From: JBGSUZ01 sp963677505
GTDB taxonomy: Bacteria > Bacillota > Clostridia > Peptostreptococcales > Acidaminobacteraceae
Length of the DNA stretch: 64,000 nt
NCBI GenBank assembly: GCA_963677505.2
Contig: CAXXWB010000057.1
Location: 18,838-82,837, forward strand
Direction: 5' to 3'
Part shown: piece after piece, positions 9,220 to 19,498 of the stretch
Numbering within the stretch: position 1 is the stretch's first letter
How the letters are laid out: each line of letters begins with the position of its first letter
Made by a program: the position numbers and the translations under genes
The notes under the pieces: generated by a model
What the model was told of the DNA's origin: nothing
Seen by the model: the letters and a program-made list of their open reading frames with translations, nothing else
Databases searched by the model: none

Positions 9220-10615
9220 CTATTTTATAAACTGAACTGTTTGTGTACTTGGGTTCCAAGAACCTTCTATTCCCAAAAGCTTAACAGCGTCTGTCAGACT
9301 GACATAGGTCTCTTTGTTTCGCGTGAAACTTGGCTCTGATAGTTTCAGGGTGGCTGGTAGTGTCCAGTAACCGTTAAAATACACATCCAAAAGCCTTATT
9401 GGCACATACACTGCCTTGGTTTTACTGTCCCAGTAGGGACTGCTTTTAACAAAAAAGTATTTATCATTGAGCTGATAATAGTTGGGTTGAGCACTTAATG
9501 CCTTTACCACAAGGGCATTGCTTATTTTTCGACCTGTAGGTACAAGGATTTTGCCATTGGCATAGGTTCCCGAGGAAGCGCCGCCATCAAAGTTAATTGC
9601 CTCTGTACACTTCATTTTAAGAGCGATTTCCGCAAGCTGGTAAACATTTACATTTGGAACCGAAGCCATAATCAGTTCTTTGTCATTGGTAACACCAACA
9701 AAGCTTCGCTGACCCTTGCTAGTGAGTATTTTAGCCTCAGTAAAGCCCTCTGATTTTGGATCTACAACAACTTTCCCACCTTTGACCAATGTGGGACCAG
9801 CGCCAAGGCCTGTCATTATACGTGCCCAATGATTTAGAGGCACTTTATCGCCTCCCTTGCTATAGTTGTTCTGATAAAAATCAAAACGATAAGCTGTTTG
9901 AGTGCCAAGACTGAACTTTTCAATAATACTCTTGTCGTTGGTCATAATCAAAAATCCATTGGAAGGAATTTTGAAAGTACCTTTATTTATTTCAGTAACA
10001 ATCCCTGCAGAAACAGAGATCACGGTAAAATTGTGTTTGGGTTTCCCACCTTTGTAGCTAGAATCAAAGATCATCGTTGCCCCTTCATTTGGGTAGTAAT
10101 GATTAATGCTCCAGGAGTACCAATTAAAAGGCCACACCCATTGGTCCATGGTGCCACCGCTAATAGCAACATAAGTGCCATCCAGATAAATTTCATTGTG
10201 AGCTCCAACGCCAAAAGTGCTACCCGTATTAGAAATGTGCTCGATACTTCCATTTTGAATGATGGTTCCTAGAGGTTGTAAATCTGTATAGGCGTTGAAA
10301 AAAGTTCCATTAATACCAGCAATCCCTTTTCCATCCTCATCTGTAACCGCCGCAACTAAATTAGGGAGAGTATCTACTTTTCCAATACTATCCTCTGGGG
10401 TGCTAACCTCCAATTGAATTTTAGGGTCTTTTAAATTCACATGGATGGCTGTGAATTTTATAATATTACTGCCAAAAGAAATTTTCTCATCTGTGGTCCA
10501 AACAGATGTGCCTCCTTCAGCTTCACTATTACCATAGCCTATATTGAGCGTTGATAATAAAAACACCCGCTAAACTAAGTGCAGCTAATTGCTTTCCCCA
10601 CTTCATCAAAGACAT
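9220..10615 (-). CDS. Secreted phosphodiester glycosidase (NAGPA/DUF2233) with copper amine oxidase N-like C-terminal domain; signal peptide out of frame
   Basis: The main domain (about residues 60-330) has the NAGPA signatures AGINGTFFNAY and AINFDGGASSGTYANGKIL. The last 75 residues resemble a copper amine oxidase N-terminal-like domain, often used as a cell-wall-associated module (VYVPIRLLDVYFNG, TYVSLTDAVKLLGIEGSW). The in-frame open region starts only at GTG 10566 with half a signal peptide. Upstream, ATG 10615 (RBS GAGGG) encodes MSLMKWGKQLAALSLAGV, joining in frame if one A of the run 10559-10563 is removed. I therefore extend the gene to 10615 and infer an exported protein. Substrate unknown; family members cleave phosphodiester-linked glycans. 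Confidence 0.8.
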
Positions 10616-10767
10616 ACTCAGCACCCTCTTCATACCTTTTATATCAGTATACACTACAGACATTTAATATTGTTCCTAAAAAAAAACATTATATGAGGTG
10701 TTTTACGATTGTATTTTTGGATACAAATATTACATGATCCTTTGGATTATCGTTTGGAGGTATTCTT

Positions 10768-10956
10768 ATGTTAATAGCATTGTGTCTATTTTCAATATTG
10801 TTTATGTCTTGGTTGATTTATATTTCTTTAGTAGAAAAGACCACCAATACTTTTCCCACAAAAAAATATAGAGATCCGGCAAAAGTTACCCACGACAAAC
10901 TAGATCAAATTAATAACATTCTAGAAATTAAAGAGAATCCTGAAAAAGCAGAGTGA
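10768..10956 (+). CDS. Small single-pass membrane protein, function unknown
   Basis: A 62-aa protein with one N-terminal membrane helix (LIALCLFSILFMSWLIYISL) and a hydrophilic, Lys-rich cytoplasmic tail. ATG 10768 has a strong RBS (GGAGG, 8 nt upstream). A stem-loop terminator overlaps the stop codon, so it looks like a monocistronic small gene. I do not recognise the family. The 150 bp upstream are AT-rich and I see no clear promoter hexamers. Confidence 0.7.
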   Translation: MLIALCLFSILFMSWLIYISLVEKTTNTFPTKKYRDPAKVTHDKLDQINNILEIKENPEKAE

Positions 10957-10972
10957 TTGCTTTGAAGGATTC
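10935..10972 (+). terminator. Rho-independent terminator of the small membrane protein gene
   Basis: GAATCCT pairs with AGGATTC, with inner AAAGCA pairing with TGCTTT, followed by TTCTTTTT. The stem starts inside the coding region and contains the stop codon. Confidence 0.75.
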
Positions 10973-11171
10973 TTCTTTTTGTAGGGTATCGTTTCTTCCT
11001 ACAAAGAAGTTTTTACACAAAATGTATTCTAATAATTATCTGTCTTTGTAACAAATCACAAAGTTCCCCCTCCTCCTATTGGTATTTTTACATTTCTGCT
11101 CTACAGCTATTGATATAAGCCTATTTTTCAGATAGGATTCACTTATAAGTCCCCATATTAGGAGGTTTTTT

Positions 11172-12026
11172 ATGAAAAAATTAAAAGAATTTTTACTGCT
11201 TAATTTTGGCTTGTTGCTTGTCGCCATTGGCATATATTATTTTCTAGTTCCCAACAATCTGGCTGCAGGTGGAGTCAGCGGTCTTGCCATGGTCATCAAT
11301 CAATATTTACCCATGGCCCCTATTGGTCTTCTGATGCTGGGTATGAACTTTATTTTATTTATTATGGCTTTCTTTATGATTGGCAAGGAATTCGCCATTA
11401 AAACCATCTACTCTAGCTTTGCCCTATCGGGCATGGTATGGCTCCTAGAACTAATTTACCCTATGCCCAACCCTATTTTGACCGACGATTTGTGGATTCA
11501 ACTCCTCTTTGGCATTCTCATATCCGCCATCGGCATGGCCATTGTCTTCAATCAGAATGGCTCTACAGGAGGCACCGACATAATTGCTAAAATTCTTAAC
11601 AAATTTTTCAACATTCCCTTGGGCAAAGGAGTCCTCACTGCAGATTTCTTCATTACCCTATTTGCCGCAGTGACTTTTGGTCCTAGAATTGGTATGTACG
11701 CCATTTTAGGGGTTCTCATCAACGGTCTTGTCATCGATTTAGTAATCGAAGGCTTCAACATCGTCAAACAGCTTGCCATCATAACCCATCGCACCGAAGA
11801 TGTTAAAACGTTTATTATTGAAGAACTTAGCAGAAGCGCAACGGTTTATACGGCTAAAGGTGCATTTTCAGGCGATGAAAAAGAAGTCATTACCACCATT
11901 GTCAGCCAGAAAGAATTTATTCGCCTTAAAAACTATGTTAAAAGTATTGATCCTAGAGCATTCATAACTGTCAGTAATGTTCACGAAGCTTTAGGCGAAG
12001 GCTTTAAGGAATACACTCAGGATTAG
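11172..12026 (+). CDS. YitT family membrane protein (DUF161 + DUF2179)
   Basis: A 284-aa protein with five to six hydrophobic segments in the first 190 residues, including the YitT family blocks LVAIGIYYFLVPNNLAAGGVSG and QNGSTGGTDIIAKILNKF. It ends in a cytoplasmic DUF2179 domain (VKTFIIEELSRSATVYTAKGAFSG, then VHEALGEGF). ATG 11172 follows AGGAGG. The family is widespread in Firmicutes; transport of a small molecule is suspected but unproven. Flanked by its own terminator. Confidence 0.88.
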   Translation: MKKLKEFLLLNFGLLLVAIGIYYFLVPNNLAAGGVSGLAMVINQYLPMAPIGLLMLGMNFILFIMAFFMIGKEFAIKTIYSSFALSGMVWLLELIYPMPNPILTDDLWIQLLFGILISAIGMAIVFNQNGSTGGTDIIAKILNKFFNIPLGKGVLTADFFITLFAAVTFGPRIGMYAILGVLINGLVIDLVIEGFNIVKQLAIITHRTEDVKTFIIEELSRSATVYTAKGAFSGDEKEVITTIVSQKEFIRLKNYVKSIDPRAFITVSNVHEALGEGFKEYTQD

Positions 12027-12069
12027 AGGCTATTCACTACACATTTACTGCTCTGCTAAACTATGACGA

Positions 12070-12110
12070 AATAAGGTTGCCATATGAGTAATCCCGCTGG
12101 CAACCTTATT
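12070..12110 (+). terminator. Terminator after the yitT-family gene
   Basis: Perfect 13-bp arms, AATAAGGTTGCCA and TGGCAACCTTATT, with a 15-nt loop, followed by an AT-rich TTATATT tract. It lies between convergent genes and could serve both. Confidence 0.75.
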
Positions 12111-12164
12111 TATATTTAATATTTAAAATGCCATATGCATTTGGAAAATAATCATTAACACAAT

Positions 12165-13736
12165 TTACTCAAACGTAGCAACAATGACCCCTTTGCTAAA
12201 TTCTAATGTCAAAACATACCCTCTCTCAGCCTCTGTTGCTAGTACTTCAATTTCAAAGGTCTTATCATCCTTCCAAGTCCCTCTAAAACCTACCCTTGAA
12301 AGCTTATCTTTAAGGAAAAAGTCCTGACAGTCGCTAAACCGATAGACATTGTCCAAACCTACAGGCACATCATATTGAAAACCATCAACATACCAATGGA
12401 GCGTTGCTGTATCATTTCCTTTTTCAAAATCGATGCCAACCGTTCCGCCATTGTCTACATCAAAGACTTTCCCCTTTGTACTTTCAACAATTTGAGGCAG
12501 TTCTGAGACCGGTAATGTTTCCTCAGGCTTCTCACCTTCCGCAATCAAATCAGAAAGTAATTTTTGACTCTCAGGGTTTTCTTTAATCGCCCCATCGGAA
12601 ATACAGGCAGGTATTAAATACGACTTCACCATGGATTCTGGTTTAAAAAAACTGCTATTGAAATTCCCCATAAAAACGACAACCATGTTGGTTTCAGGGA
12701 GTACAAACAAATACTGCCCCCCGTAACCCCTGGCTGAATAACCCTCAAAAGGATTTTTCCACCATAAGTAACCGTAACCATTATACCCTGCAGGTCCGTA
12801 AGGGGTTTCTACTTGCACCTTTGTGGATTCTTTGACCCACTCTTTTGATAAAACCTGTTGACCATCCCAATTTCCGTTATTTAAGAACAAATAGCCTATC
12901 TTAGCCAAATCTCCTGCGGTATAAAAGCTTCGGCTACCACCTTCGCTAATATTTTGATTATCTGCGCCCCAATAAGCTGATTGAATACCCAAAGGTCCCC
13001 ACAATTTTTCTTTTGCATAGGTTTCTGCAGATTTGTGAGTTGCCTCTGTTAAAATACCAGACAGTAAGTGCGCTGCCCCCGTTGAATAATTAAATGTCTT
13101 ACCCGGCGCTTCTAAAACAGGTAAATCTAACATGTACTGAATAGGATTTTCACTACTGTGGAAAAGGGCAGTAGAATTGTTTGGATTGGAATAGTCTCCA
13201 TTTTCCACCCACTTTATACCTGTCCTCATAGTAAGTAGGTCTTTGATGGTCATAGCACTTTTATATGGGCTAGCATTTTTTATTGGATTGTTCGGGAAAT
13301 AGCTCAGAACTTTATCGTCGATGCTTTTGATATAACCTTCTTCAACGGCTTTTCCAATCAGTGCAGAAGTCACGCTTTTAGTTATGGAATAAACGATCTG
13401 AGGGTCTTCTGGCTGATAGGGCCCATAATGACACTCAGCAACTGTATAACCATTTCGAATGACCTGAATATGATGTACATCATAATTGAAGGTTTTTATT
13501 GTGTCGAACATCGCTGCAATTTGAGCGCTGTCCATTCCCTGAGCCTCTGGAGTAGAGCTTTTCCAACCTTCTGTCGGCCAGTAATTTGGTGCGCTCTCAC
13601 TCGTAAGAGTTTCTTTAGGGTTTTTAGAGGTACTGTCGTTGGAAACACACCCTGTTAGAAAGCTTGCTATCCATGTGGTAAGTAAAATAAATATGATAAT
13701 TCCATACCACTTTTTAAATATAATGTGAACCTTCAT
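12165..13736 (-). CDS. Serine beta-lactamase/penicillin-binding-like hydrolase, lipoprotein
   Basis: A class C beta-lactamase-type fold (beta-lactamase/DD-peptidase/esterase superfamily) anchored as a lipoprotein. The start is ATG 13736, preceded by GGAGG; 30 further in-frame codons upstream are not used. Signal peptide with lipobox FLTGC. The catalytic S-x-x-K is SITK in IVYSITKSVTSALIGKA; the Tyr motif is FNYSTGAAH; the KTG-equivalent region reads ARGYGGQYLFVLPE. The last 130 residues form an extra beta-rich domain. No bla-type regulator is adjacent, so peptidase or esterase activity is as likely as antibiotic hydrolysis. Confidence 0.85.
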   Translation of the reverse strand: MKVHIIFKKWYGIIIFILLTTWIASFLTGCVSNDSTSKNPKETLTSESAPNYWPTEGWKSSTPEAQGMDSAQIAAMFDTIKTFNYDVHHIQVIRNGYTVAECHYGPYQPEDPQIVYSITKSVTSALIGKAVEEGYIKSIDDKVLSYFPNNPIKNASPYKSAMTIKDLLTMRTGIKWVENGDYSNPNNSTALFHSSENPIQYMLDLPVLEAPGKTFNYSTGAAHLLSGILTEATHKSAETYAKEKLWGPLGIQSAYWGADNQNISEGGSRSFYTAGDLAKIGYLFLNNGNWDGQQVLSKEWVKESTKVQVETPYGPAGYNGYGYLWWKNPFEGYSARGYGGQYLFVLPETNMVVVFMGNFNSSFFKPESMVKSYLIPACISDGAIKENPESQKLLSDLIAEGEKPEETLPVSELPQIVESTKGKVFDVDNGGTVGIDFEKGNDTATLHWYVDGFQYDVPVGLDNVYRFSDCQDFFLKDKLSRVGFRGTWKDDKTFEIEVLATEAERGYVLTLEFSKGVIVATFE

Positions 13737-13859
13737 CTCCAAACCTCCCTCATGCAAATCAATAAATTCTCCCACTAAAAAAGATTTATATGTCATGAGT
13801 TTAGAATATTCTGTTAAAGTGGTCACGTTATATTCCTGTCATAAAATAAACACTTCTAG

Positions 13860-14879
13860 CTACTCGTAGCCTTTTGGATTCTGCTCCTGCCAACGCCATG
13901 CGTCTTCACAAATCTTTGCAAGGTCTTTCTCCGCACACCAGCCTAAGCGCTTTCCAGCCTTTGAAGGATCTGCAAAATTAGTGGCAACGTCTCCCGCTCT
14001 TCGGTCTCCAATTTTATAAGGGACAAGGACCTTATTGGTGGCTTCAAATACTTTAATAACCTCAAGTACACTGTAGCCTCTTCCTGTTCCCAAGTTAAAA
14101 GCTTCAACCCCTTTATGAGACATTAGGTATTTTAAAGCGCTTAAGTGCCCTCTTGCTAAATCCGTTACGTGAATATAGTCTCTTACTCCAGTTCCGTCAG
14201 AGGTTTCATAGTCTCCGCCAAAAATTTGAAGTTCTTTTAGTTTGCCAACCGCTACTTGAGTGATATAAGGCATTAAATTGCTTGGCACCCCGCTTGGGTC
14301 CTCACCAATCCTGCCGCTTTCATGAGCTCCAACAGCGTTGAAATAACGAAGCAGAGCCACAGACCAATTCGGGTCAGAAGCTACAAGGTCCGCCATCATC
14401 TGCTCTATCATAAGTTTTGTTCTTCCATAAGGGTTTGAAGCAGAAAGTGGCAAGTTTTCTGTTAAAGGAGAACTATTTTCTAGACCATATACAGCCGCCG
14501 TAGAGCTAAATACAATTCGATTTACGCCATGGCTTGCCATACACTCTAGGAGTACCAAAGAACTCATAAGATTATTATGGTAATATTTCAGCGGTTTCTC
14601 TATAGATTCGCCCACCCCTTTAAGAGAAGCAAAATGGATAACCGCTTCAATTTTTTCGTTCTCTTTAAAAACGCTGTTAAGGGCCTCTTGATCTTGTAAA
14701 TCAAATTTATAGAACTTAACTTGTTTGCCTGTAAGTTCAAATATTCGATTAAGAACTTCAGGTTTGCTATTGGAAAAATTGTCTACAACAATAACAGAAT
14801 ACCCGTCTTTCAATAGTTCAACTACAGTATGACTTCCAATATAACCCGTTCCACCTGTTACTAATATAGTTGACATCAT
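13860..14879 (-). CDS. galE: UDP-glucose 4-epimerase GalE
   Basis: Interconverts UDP-glucose and UDP-galactose. The 339-aa protein has the NAD-binding GGTGYIGSHTVVELL at the N-terminus, the Ser-Thr-Ala block SSTAAVYG, and the catalytic Y-x3-K in NPYGRTKLMIE. GVRDYIHVTDLARGH and FNLGTGRGYSVLEV are further GalE signatures. ATG 14879 and 14876 are both possible; AGGAG lies 6 and 9 nt upstream respectively. It stands alone, without other Leloir or polysaccharide genes nearby. Confidence 0.95.
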   Translation of the reverse strand: MMSTILVTGGTGYIGSHTVVELLKDGYSVIVVDNFSNSKPEVLNRIFELTGKQVKFYKFDLQDQEALNSVFKENEKIEAVIHFASLKGVGESIEKPLKYYHNNLMSSLVLLECMASHGVNRIVFSSTAAVYGLENSSPLTENLPLSASNPYGRTKLMIEQMMADLVASDPNWSVALLRYFNAVGAHESGRIGEDPSGVPSNLMPYITQVAVGKLKELQIFGGDYETSDGTGVRDYIHVTDLARGHLSALKYLMSHKGVEAFNLGTGRGYSVLEVIKVFEATNKVLVPYKIGDRRAGDVATNFADPSKAGKRLGWCAEKDLAKICEDAWRWQEQNPKGYE

Positions 14880-14987
14880 ATCAGCTCCTAAAAGTTATTC
14901 ATTTACTGAAAACTATCCTATTTATACCCAAGTTAGCCTTACTGTGCTATTTGCTTTTGTATTATTTCAATATGCAACAATCAACTC

Positions 14988-15031
14988 TTGCAAAAATTGT
15001 AAAACAAGTTTATAATACTGACTATTCAGTA
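14988..15031 (+). promoter_or_regulatory. Promoter and palindromic operator of the TetR-DUF2339-DUF3999 module
   Basis: TTGCAA (14988-14993), 17-bp spacer and TATAAT (15011-15016) form a near-consensus promoter. TACTGA-CTAT-TCAGTA (15016-15031), a perfect 6-4-6 inverted repeat, abuts the -10 box and covers the likely start site. This is the expected position and shape for an autoregulatory TetR operator; the assignment to the adjacent TetR is inference. Confidence 0.75.
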
Positions 15032-15053
15032 CAATTTTTTTAGGAGGTAACTT

Positions 15054-15629
15054 ATGAGTAAAATAGAGCGCGCCAACGCAAAGCCACAGATTCTCCAGTC
15101 TGCCTTGGATATCTTTGCCCAGAAGGGCTACGACGGTGCCCGTATCGATGAAATCGCCGTTCATGCAGGGTTGCCTAAATCCCTGATCTACTATCATTAC
15201 AAAGGAAAGGCCCACCTATTGGAAGCCCTGATTGAGGGGTATTATCAAAAATATGAAGAATTTCTCCTATCTGCCCTAGGAAACGACGAACAGGTAGAGC
15301 AGGGTTCTCGAGAATTTCTCCGAGAAAACCAACAGTTGACTCGGGTCGTTCTAATTGAATCTTTAAAGGAAAATACTGAAATTCCCAGTGTTTTCCGCTT
15401 TGTGGAAGGGTTGATAGAGCGAGAAAGTGAGATATTAGGTCGCAACTCTGATTGCGTCTCAAAACGGATGCTGGCTGAGTTTTTCCTCAATGTGATTCCT
15501 CGGGCCATGTTCACCTGCTACGGTGATGCGTGGTGCCGACACTTTGAACAGGAACCAGAAACTGTGAGCAACCAATTCTATGAAGTGATGACCGAGATGC
15601 ACCGCAACTATCTGGAAAAGTTATTTTAG
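15054..15629 (+). CDS. TetR/AcrR family transcriptional regulator
   Basis: A 191-aa regulator with an N-terminal TetR helix-turn-helix: ILQSALDIFAQKGYDGARID, then EIAVHAGLPKSLIYYHYKGK. The C-terminal ligand domain is not diagnostic. RBS AGGAGG precedes ATG 15054, and the gene sits directly behind a promoter with a 16-bp palindrome. The DUF2339 gene follows 45 bp downstream with its own RBS, so the regulator is probably the first gene of the operon and its repressor. The inducer is unknown. Confidence 0.9.
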   Translation: MSKIERANAKPQILQSALDIFAQKGYDGARIDEIAVHAGLPKSLIYYHYKGKAHLLEALIEGYYQKYEEFLLSALGNDEQVEQGSREFLRENQQLTRVVLIESLKENTEIPSVFRFVEGLIERESEILGRNSDCVSKRMLAEFFLNVIPRAMFTCYGDAWCRHFEQEPETVSNQFYEVMTEMHRNYLEKLF

Positions 15630-15674
15630 AATATTATAAAAAAATCAATTGGAACCCACGAAAAAGGAGGCAAC

Positions 15675-18180
15675 ATGTCATACGGCGAGAGCTTTCAAAA
15701 TGCATTCAAGCAACACCAAGCTTCTCTGGGAGAGCTGGAAAAGACCCTGAAGGATTTGAACGTGGATCTGCTAGCAGATGAGAATATGCGCCTTTCTAAC
15801 GAAAAGAAGATACTTCTAGAAGAGATGGCTACCCTGAAGAAGGCCAACCAAAAGTTAGATAGTGAACTGGGTGCTGTGCGGGGAGCTTACCACGAACAGG
15901 TGATGAACGAAAAGATGAATCAGGTCCATCTATCCAAAAGACGGGTGAACCTATTTTTTGAGTCTACCACTCAAGGCTCCTTGAACCAACTTGGCGTTCT
16001 AGAAGCTAGCCTAACCCAGCGGATGAAGCGAACCGTTTCGGAAGCGGATAAGCTTCAAGGTGAAATTAAAACAAAATATACAACACAGATTAACCTTCTA
16101 CAAAATCAAATGAGCCACGAACTCACTGAGTTACGTCAAAAATTGGAAGCTTCTCGGGCCAAAGGTCTTCAGGACCTCAATGAAAAATATGACGACCCAG
16201 AACTAAAGGCCGTGGATGATGCCCTAATGGAACGGCTAAGAAAGGGAAATAGTTTTGAACTAAAGCTAGGGCTCAATCTCATAAACAAACTGGGGGTCAT
16301 TCTAATCTTCCTAGCGGTAATATTGGCAGGACGATATACTTATAATCACTGGTTCAACGAATATGCCAAGGGCATTACATTCTATGTTTTGGGACTGGTC
16401 TTCTGTGCTGGTGGCGAATGGCTTCACCGAAAGAAAATGCCCGCCGTGGCGGCTGGGGTTACTGGAGGCGGTATCGGTTTGTTCTATGCCTCCACCTTCA
16501 TCTGCACCTTCTACCTCCAAATTCTGTCATTCAACATGGCCATGGTGGTATCGGTGCTGATTGCAGCAGCCTCACTCTCCCTCACCCTGCGCTATAAATC
16601 ACCCACCATTGGGATGCTCTCTTTGGTTGGAGGCTATCTGCCATTCTTCACCTACGTGGTAGTATACGGTATCGATGCCCTGCCTGTACTTCAGGCTCTG
16701 GTCTATTTAATGGTTTACAATGCTCTAGTGCTGGGCATTTCAATCAAGCAGAAGTGGTCACAGATTATCTATGTAGGCTTCCTTTTCAATATGCTCTGCG
16801 TACACTATCTGCTGACCTTAATGGATAACCATCTGCTAGCCATCGCTTTTGCCTACGCTAATTTCTTAATCTACTTGGCTGTCGCCCTGTATCGTAACCT
16901 GAAAGAGCGGACGCCTATGAACGTGGCTGACATCATCCTTGTGAGCCTCAACACCCTGATTAACTGCAGCATGGTTTATCATCTTTTCAATCAGGCGGGC
17001 TATGAGGAATACAACGGGATTCTAGCACTGTTCTACGCAGGCATCTACTTCGGCCTGGCATTGTTGACAAAAAAACACTTCGGAAGCAAACAGATGATTA
17101 ACACATTCTACACCTTTGCTGTATCCTTCTCCATCCTAGTGGTACCAATGCAACTTTCAGAGAGTTGGATTTTCTTCGGATGGATTATTGAAGCTTGCTT
17201 ATTCATCTATTTGGGTCGGTTATACAGAATCAAGCCTCTTGATGTGATGGGACTAGGCCTCCTCGCTCTGGCACATGTAGCCTTCCTCAGCGTCAACTGC
17301 ATAGGCATAGATTGGACTCAGAGCTATCCTACCATAGGCGATTTCAAATATGCTTCACTAATCGCTTCAGAGGTTTTTGCCGCATGGGTTTATTGGCGAT
17401 TTCCCAGTGATAGTCAAGATGAAATGGTTACAAGAGCCGCTCAGAGTGCTGCGCTATCCAATTGCCGCTCACATCAATGTTTTCCTCGTCTATGAGGTTC
17501 TGATGATCTACAGAGAATTGCTTCAGGGTCGGTCTATGTCAGTCGTTGAAGGTCTTTTCATCATGTGGGGAACTGTGGTTCTTTGTAATCTTAGTTTTCA
17601 ACGGCTAAAAGCAGAAAAGGTCATGCTCTTTGGCCGATACAAAACCATCTCCGAACTGGTGGTATATACGCTCCTAATTGGCGTTAACTTTATAAGCGTT
17701 GACACCGAAGGCATCCGTTGGTGGCTAGATATAGGGCTGATTTTGACCTCCAATAGCGCTATTCTGTGGCGAATGAACCGCTTCCTCTGGGAGCTAGAGA
17801 AACAGAGCCGACTCTCCAGAGAAATCCGAGCCATCGTATTGGGTGGATATACCCTACTGGTCTATTTCATTAATCTAACAAATACCTTCCGTACGGTAAA
17901 CTTCAGTGTGGTGTTGAACATCTCCATGATCTTCTTTGCCCTGCTCTATATTATCTTGGGCTTTAAACAGAATTTCGTCATGTTGCGACGTATGGGTTTG
18001 ATTCTCTCTCTGCTGGCAACGGTGAAAATGCTAATCATTGATTCCTTGTCTTTCAGCCTTCCTCAAAAAATCATCAGTTACTTCATATTTGGTCTAGTGC
18101 TCATCGGAATTTCAGTAGTTTACCAGAAAATAACGGTACGTATCACCACGAAGAAGGAGGATGGCGTTGATGAGGAATAA
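15675..18180 (+). CDS. DUF2339 polytopic membrane protein, interrupted by one frameshift
   Basis: The N-terminal 190 residues are hydrophilic and coiled-coil-rich (ENMRLSNEKKILLEEMATLKK-type heptads), followed by more than 20 hydrophobic segments with the DUF2339 pattern (LGLNLINKLGVILIFLAVILA, GGEWLHRKKMPAVAAGVTGG). The frame from 15675 ends at 17495 in a non-hydrophobic tail. From about 17440 the +1 frame continues LRYPIAAHINVFLVYEVLM and more membrane helices to TAA 18180. One extra base between about 17400 and 17460 would unite both parts into an 830-residue protein. Function unknown; DUF2339 genes commonly neighbour DUF3999 genes, as here. Confidence 0.82.
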
Positions 18181-19411
18181 AGTCGCTATGGCGTTACTCA
18201 TGACATTGACTATTTCCCTATTTGCTGCAGAGGCCGAGACCCCCGATTCGGAGTGGAAATGGCAACGGGAAATTATGACGGATACCACCTCTGGCTTCAA
18301 CCGTCTAGAACTCCCTCCGGAGATTTACAAAAAATCACAACTGGATCTATGGGATCTGAGGATTATTGATGAAAAAGGCACTGTCGTTCCATATTTCCTT
18401 GAGTCCAACCGGAAAACTTCTACCACTACAGAGGATTCCTATAGCTTTACTTCAACTGGAGATTTCAGAAAAAAGGCTGATACCATTTTTGATTTTCAAG
18501 GTCATCCCACGGCAGGAACTGATCTTCTCATCAACCATCTCACAGTAGCGACTGACTTCACCGAAGATTTCTTCAAATATGTTGAGCTGTATGGTAGCCA
18601 CGATGGTAAGCATTGGGAGTGGATTGAAAACAGCTCCCTGTACCGTGTTGATGGAAATGACCAATTTCTTATCGACGTTGGGACCTCTCAAAAGTTTACC
18701 AATTATCGTATTGTGATTCTGAATAATGCCGAAGGCATTCGCCTCAGCGGTCTTTCTGGAATGCTAATCAGCGAATCAGAGGTCCAAACTGCCCATCAGC
18801 GAATAATTACCGCCAGTCAGTTTCAACGGAGAGAAGTCGGTACAGCCACAGAAATCCAGATTAAAAATGTGGATAATCTTCCCGTGAACGCCATGTCAAT
18901 CGAGGCTTCAGGGCTTTTTAAGCGCCCTTGTCAGATTGTCTCAGGCGAAAATGAGGCAGTCGCTACCGTTTTCGGAAGTGGTTACCTGTTCCAATCCACA
19001 CTGAAAGGTTCAGAGCCCCTGCGAAACAGTCTACCCGTATCAATATATCAGCCCGTTGATTCCTTGACACTGGTGATTGAGAATGGGGACAACCCACCCC
19101 TAGATATTCAAAGTGTCACCTTAGAGTACGTGTCAGACGCCGTGGTATTCCAGACGGTCCAAGGGAAAACCTATACGCTTCAGTATGGTAACCCCTCAGC
19201 CACGAAGCCCCAATATGATCTTGAGCAGTTCCGAGGAGAAATTTCACTGCAGCAAATCGGCACAGCAGTTTTGAATGCAGAAAAAGCCGTTGCAGTCTCC
19301 AAACAGCCCTCCAAGACAGTGGTGAACCAAAAGGCTATCTTCAGTGGCGTAATATTCCTAGTGGCCCTAGTTCTAGCCTTGTTTGCTATCAGGGGAATGC
19401 GCAAATCGTAG
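18170..19411 (+). CDS. DUF3999 family protein, signal peptide plus C-terminal membrane anchor
   Basis: About 413 aa. A signal peptide (MALLMTLTISLFAAEAE) precedes an extracytoplasmic beta-rich region beginning with the DUF3999 block FNRLELPPEIYKKSQLDLWDLRI. One C-terminal helix (AIFSGVIFLVALVLALFAI) ends in a short basic tail. ATG 18170 is preferred over 18161 because AAGGAGG ends at 18160, leaving a proper spacing. The gene overlaps the end of the DUF2339 gene by 11 nt, indicating translational coupling and probable joint action in the membrane. Confidence 0.85.
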   Translation: MRNKVAMALLMTLTISLFAAEAETPDSEWKWQREIMTDTTSGFNRLELPPEIYKKSQLDLWDLRIIDEKGTVVPYFLESNRKTSTTTEDSYSFTSTGDFRKKADTIFDFQGHPTAGTDLLINHLTVATDFTEDFFKYVELYGSHDGKHWEWIENSSLYRVDGNDQFLIDVGTSQKFTNYRIVILNNAEGIRLSGLSGMLISESEVQTAHQRIITASQFQRREVGTATEIQIKNVDNLPVNAMSIEASGLFKRPCQIVSGENEAVATVFGSGYLFQSTLKGSEPLRNSLPVSIYQPVDSLTLVIENGDNPPLDIQSVTLEYVSDAVVFQTVQGKTYTLQYGNPSATKPQYDLEQFRGEISLQQIGTAVLNAEKAVAVSKQPSKTVVNQKAIFSGVIFLVALVLALFAIRGMRKS

Positions 19412-19498
19412 ACAAACCAATATTTTAACATTATAATGTTTTTAAGAAATACCTCATTTAAAAAAATATTCCATATTCTTAGGAGGAATCAACTCGTT

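Noticed and set aside
12165..13736. Calling the serine hydrolase an antibiotic-resistance beta-lactamase
   Set aside because: The fold is shared by peptidases and esterases, no bla regulator is adjacent, and an extra C-terminal domain is present.
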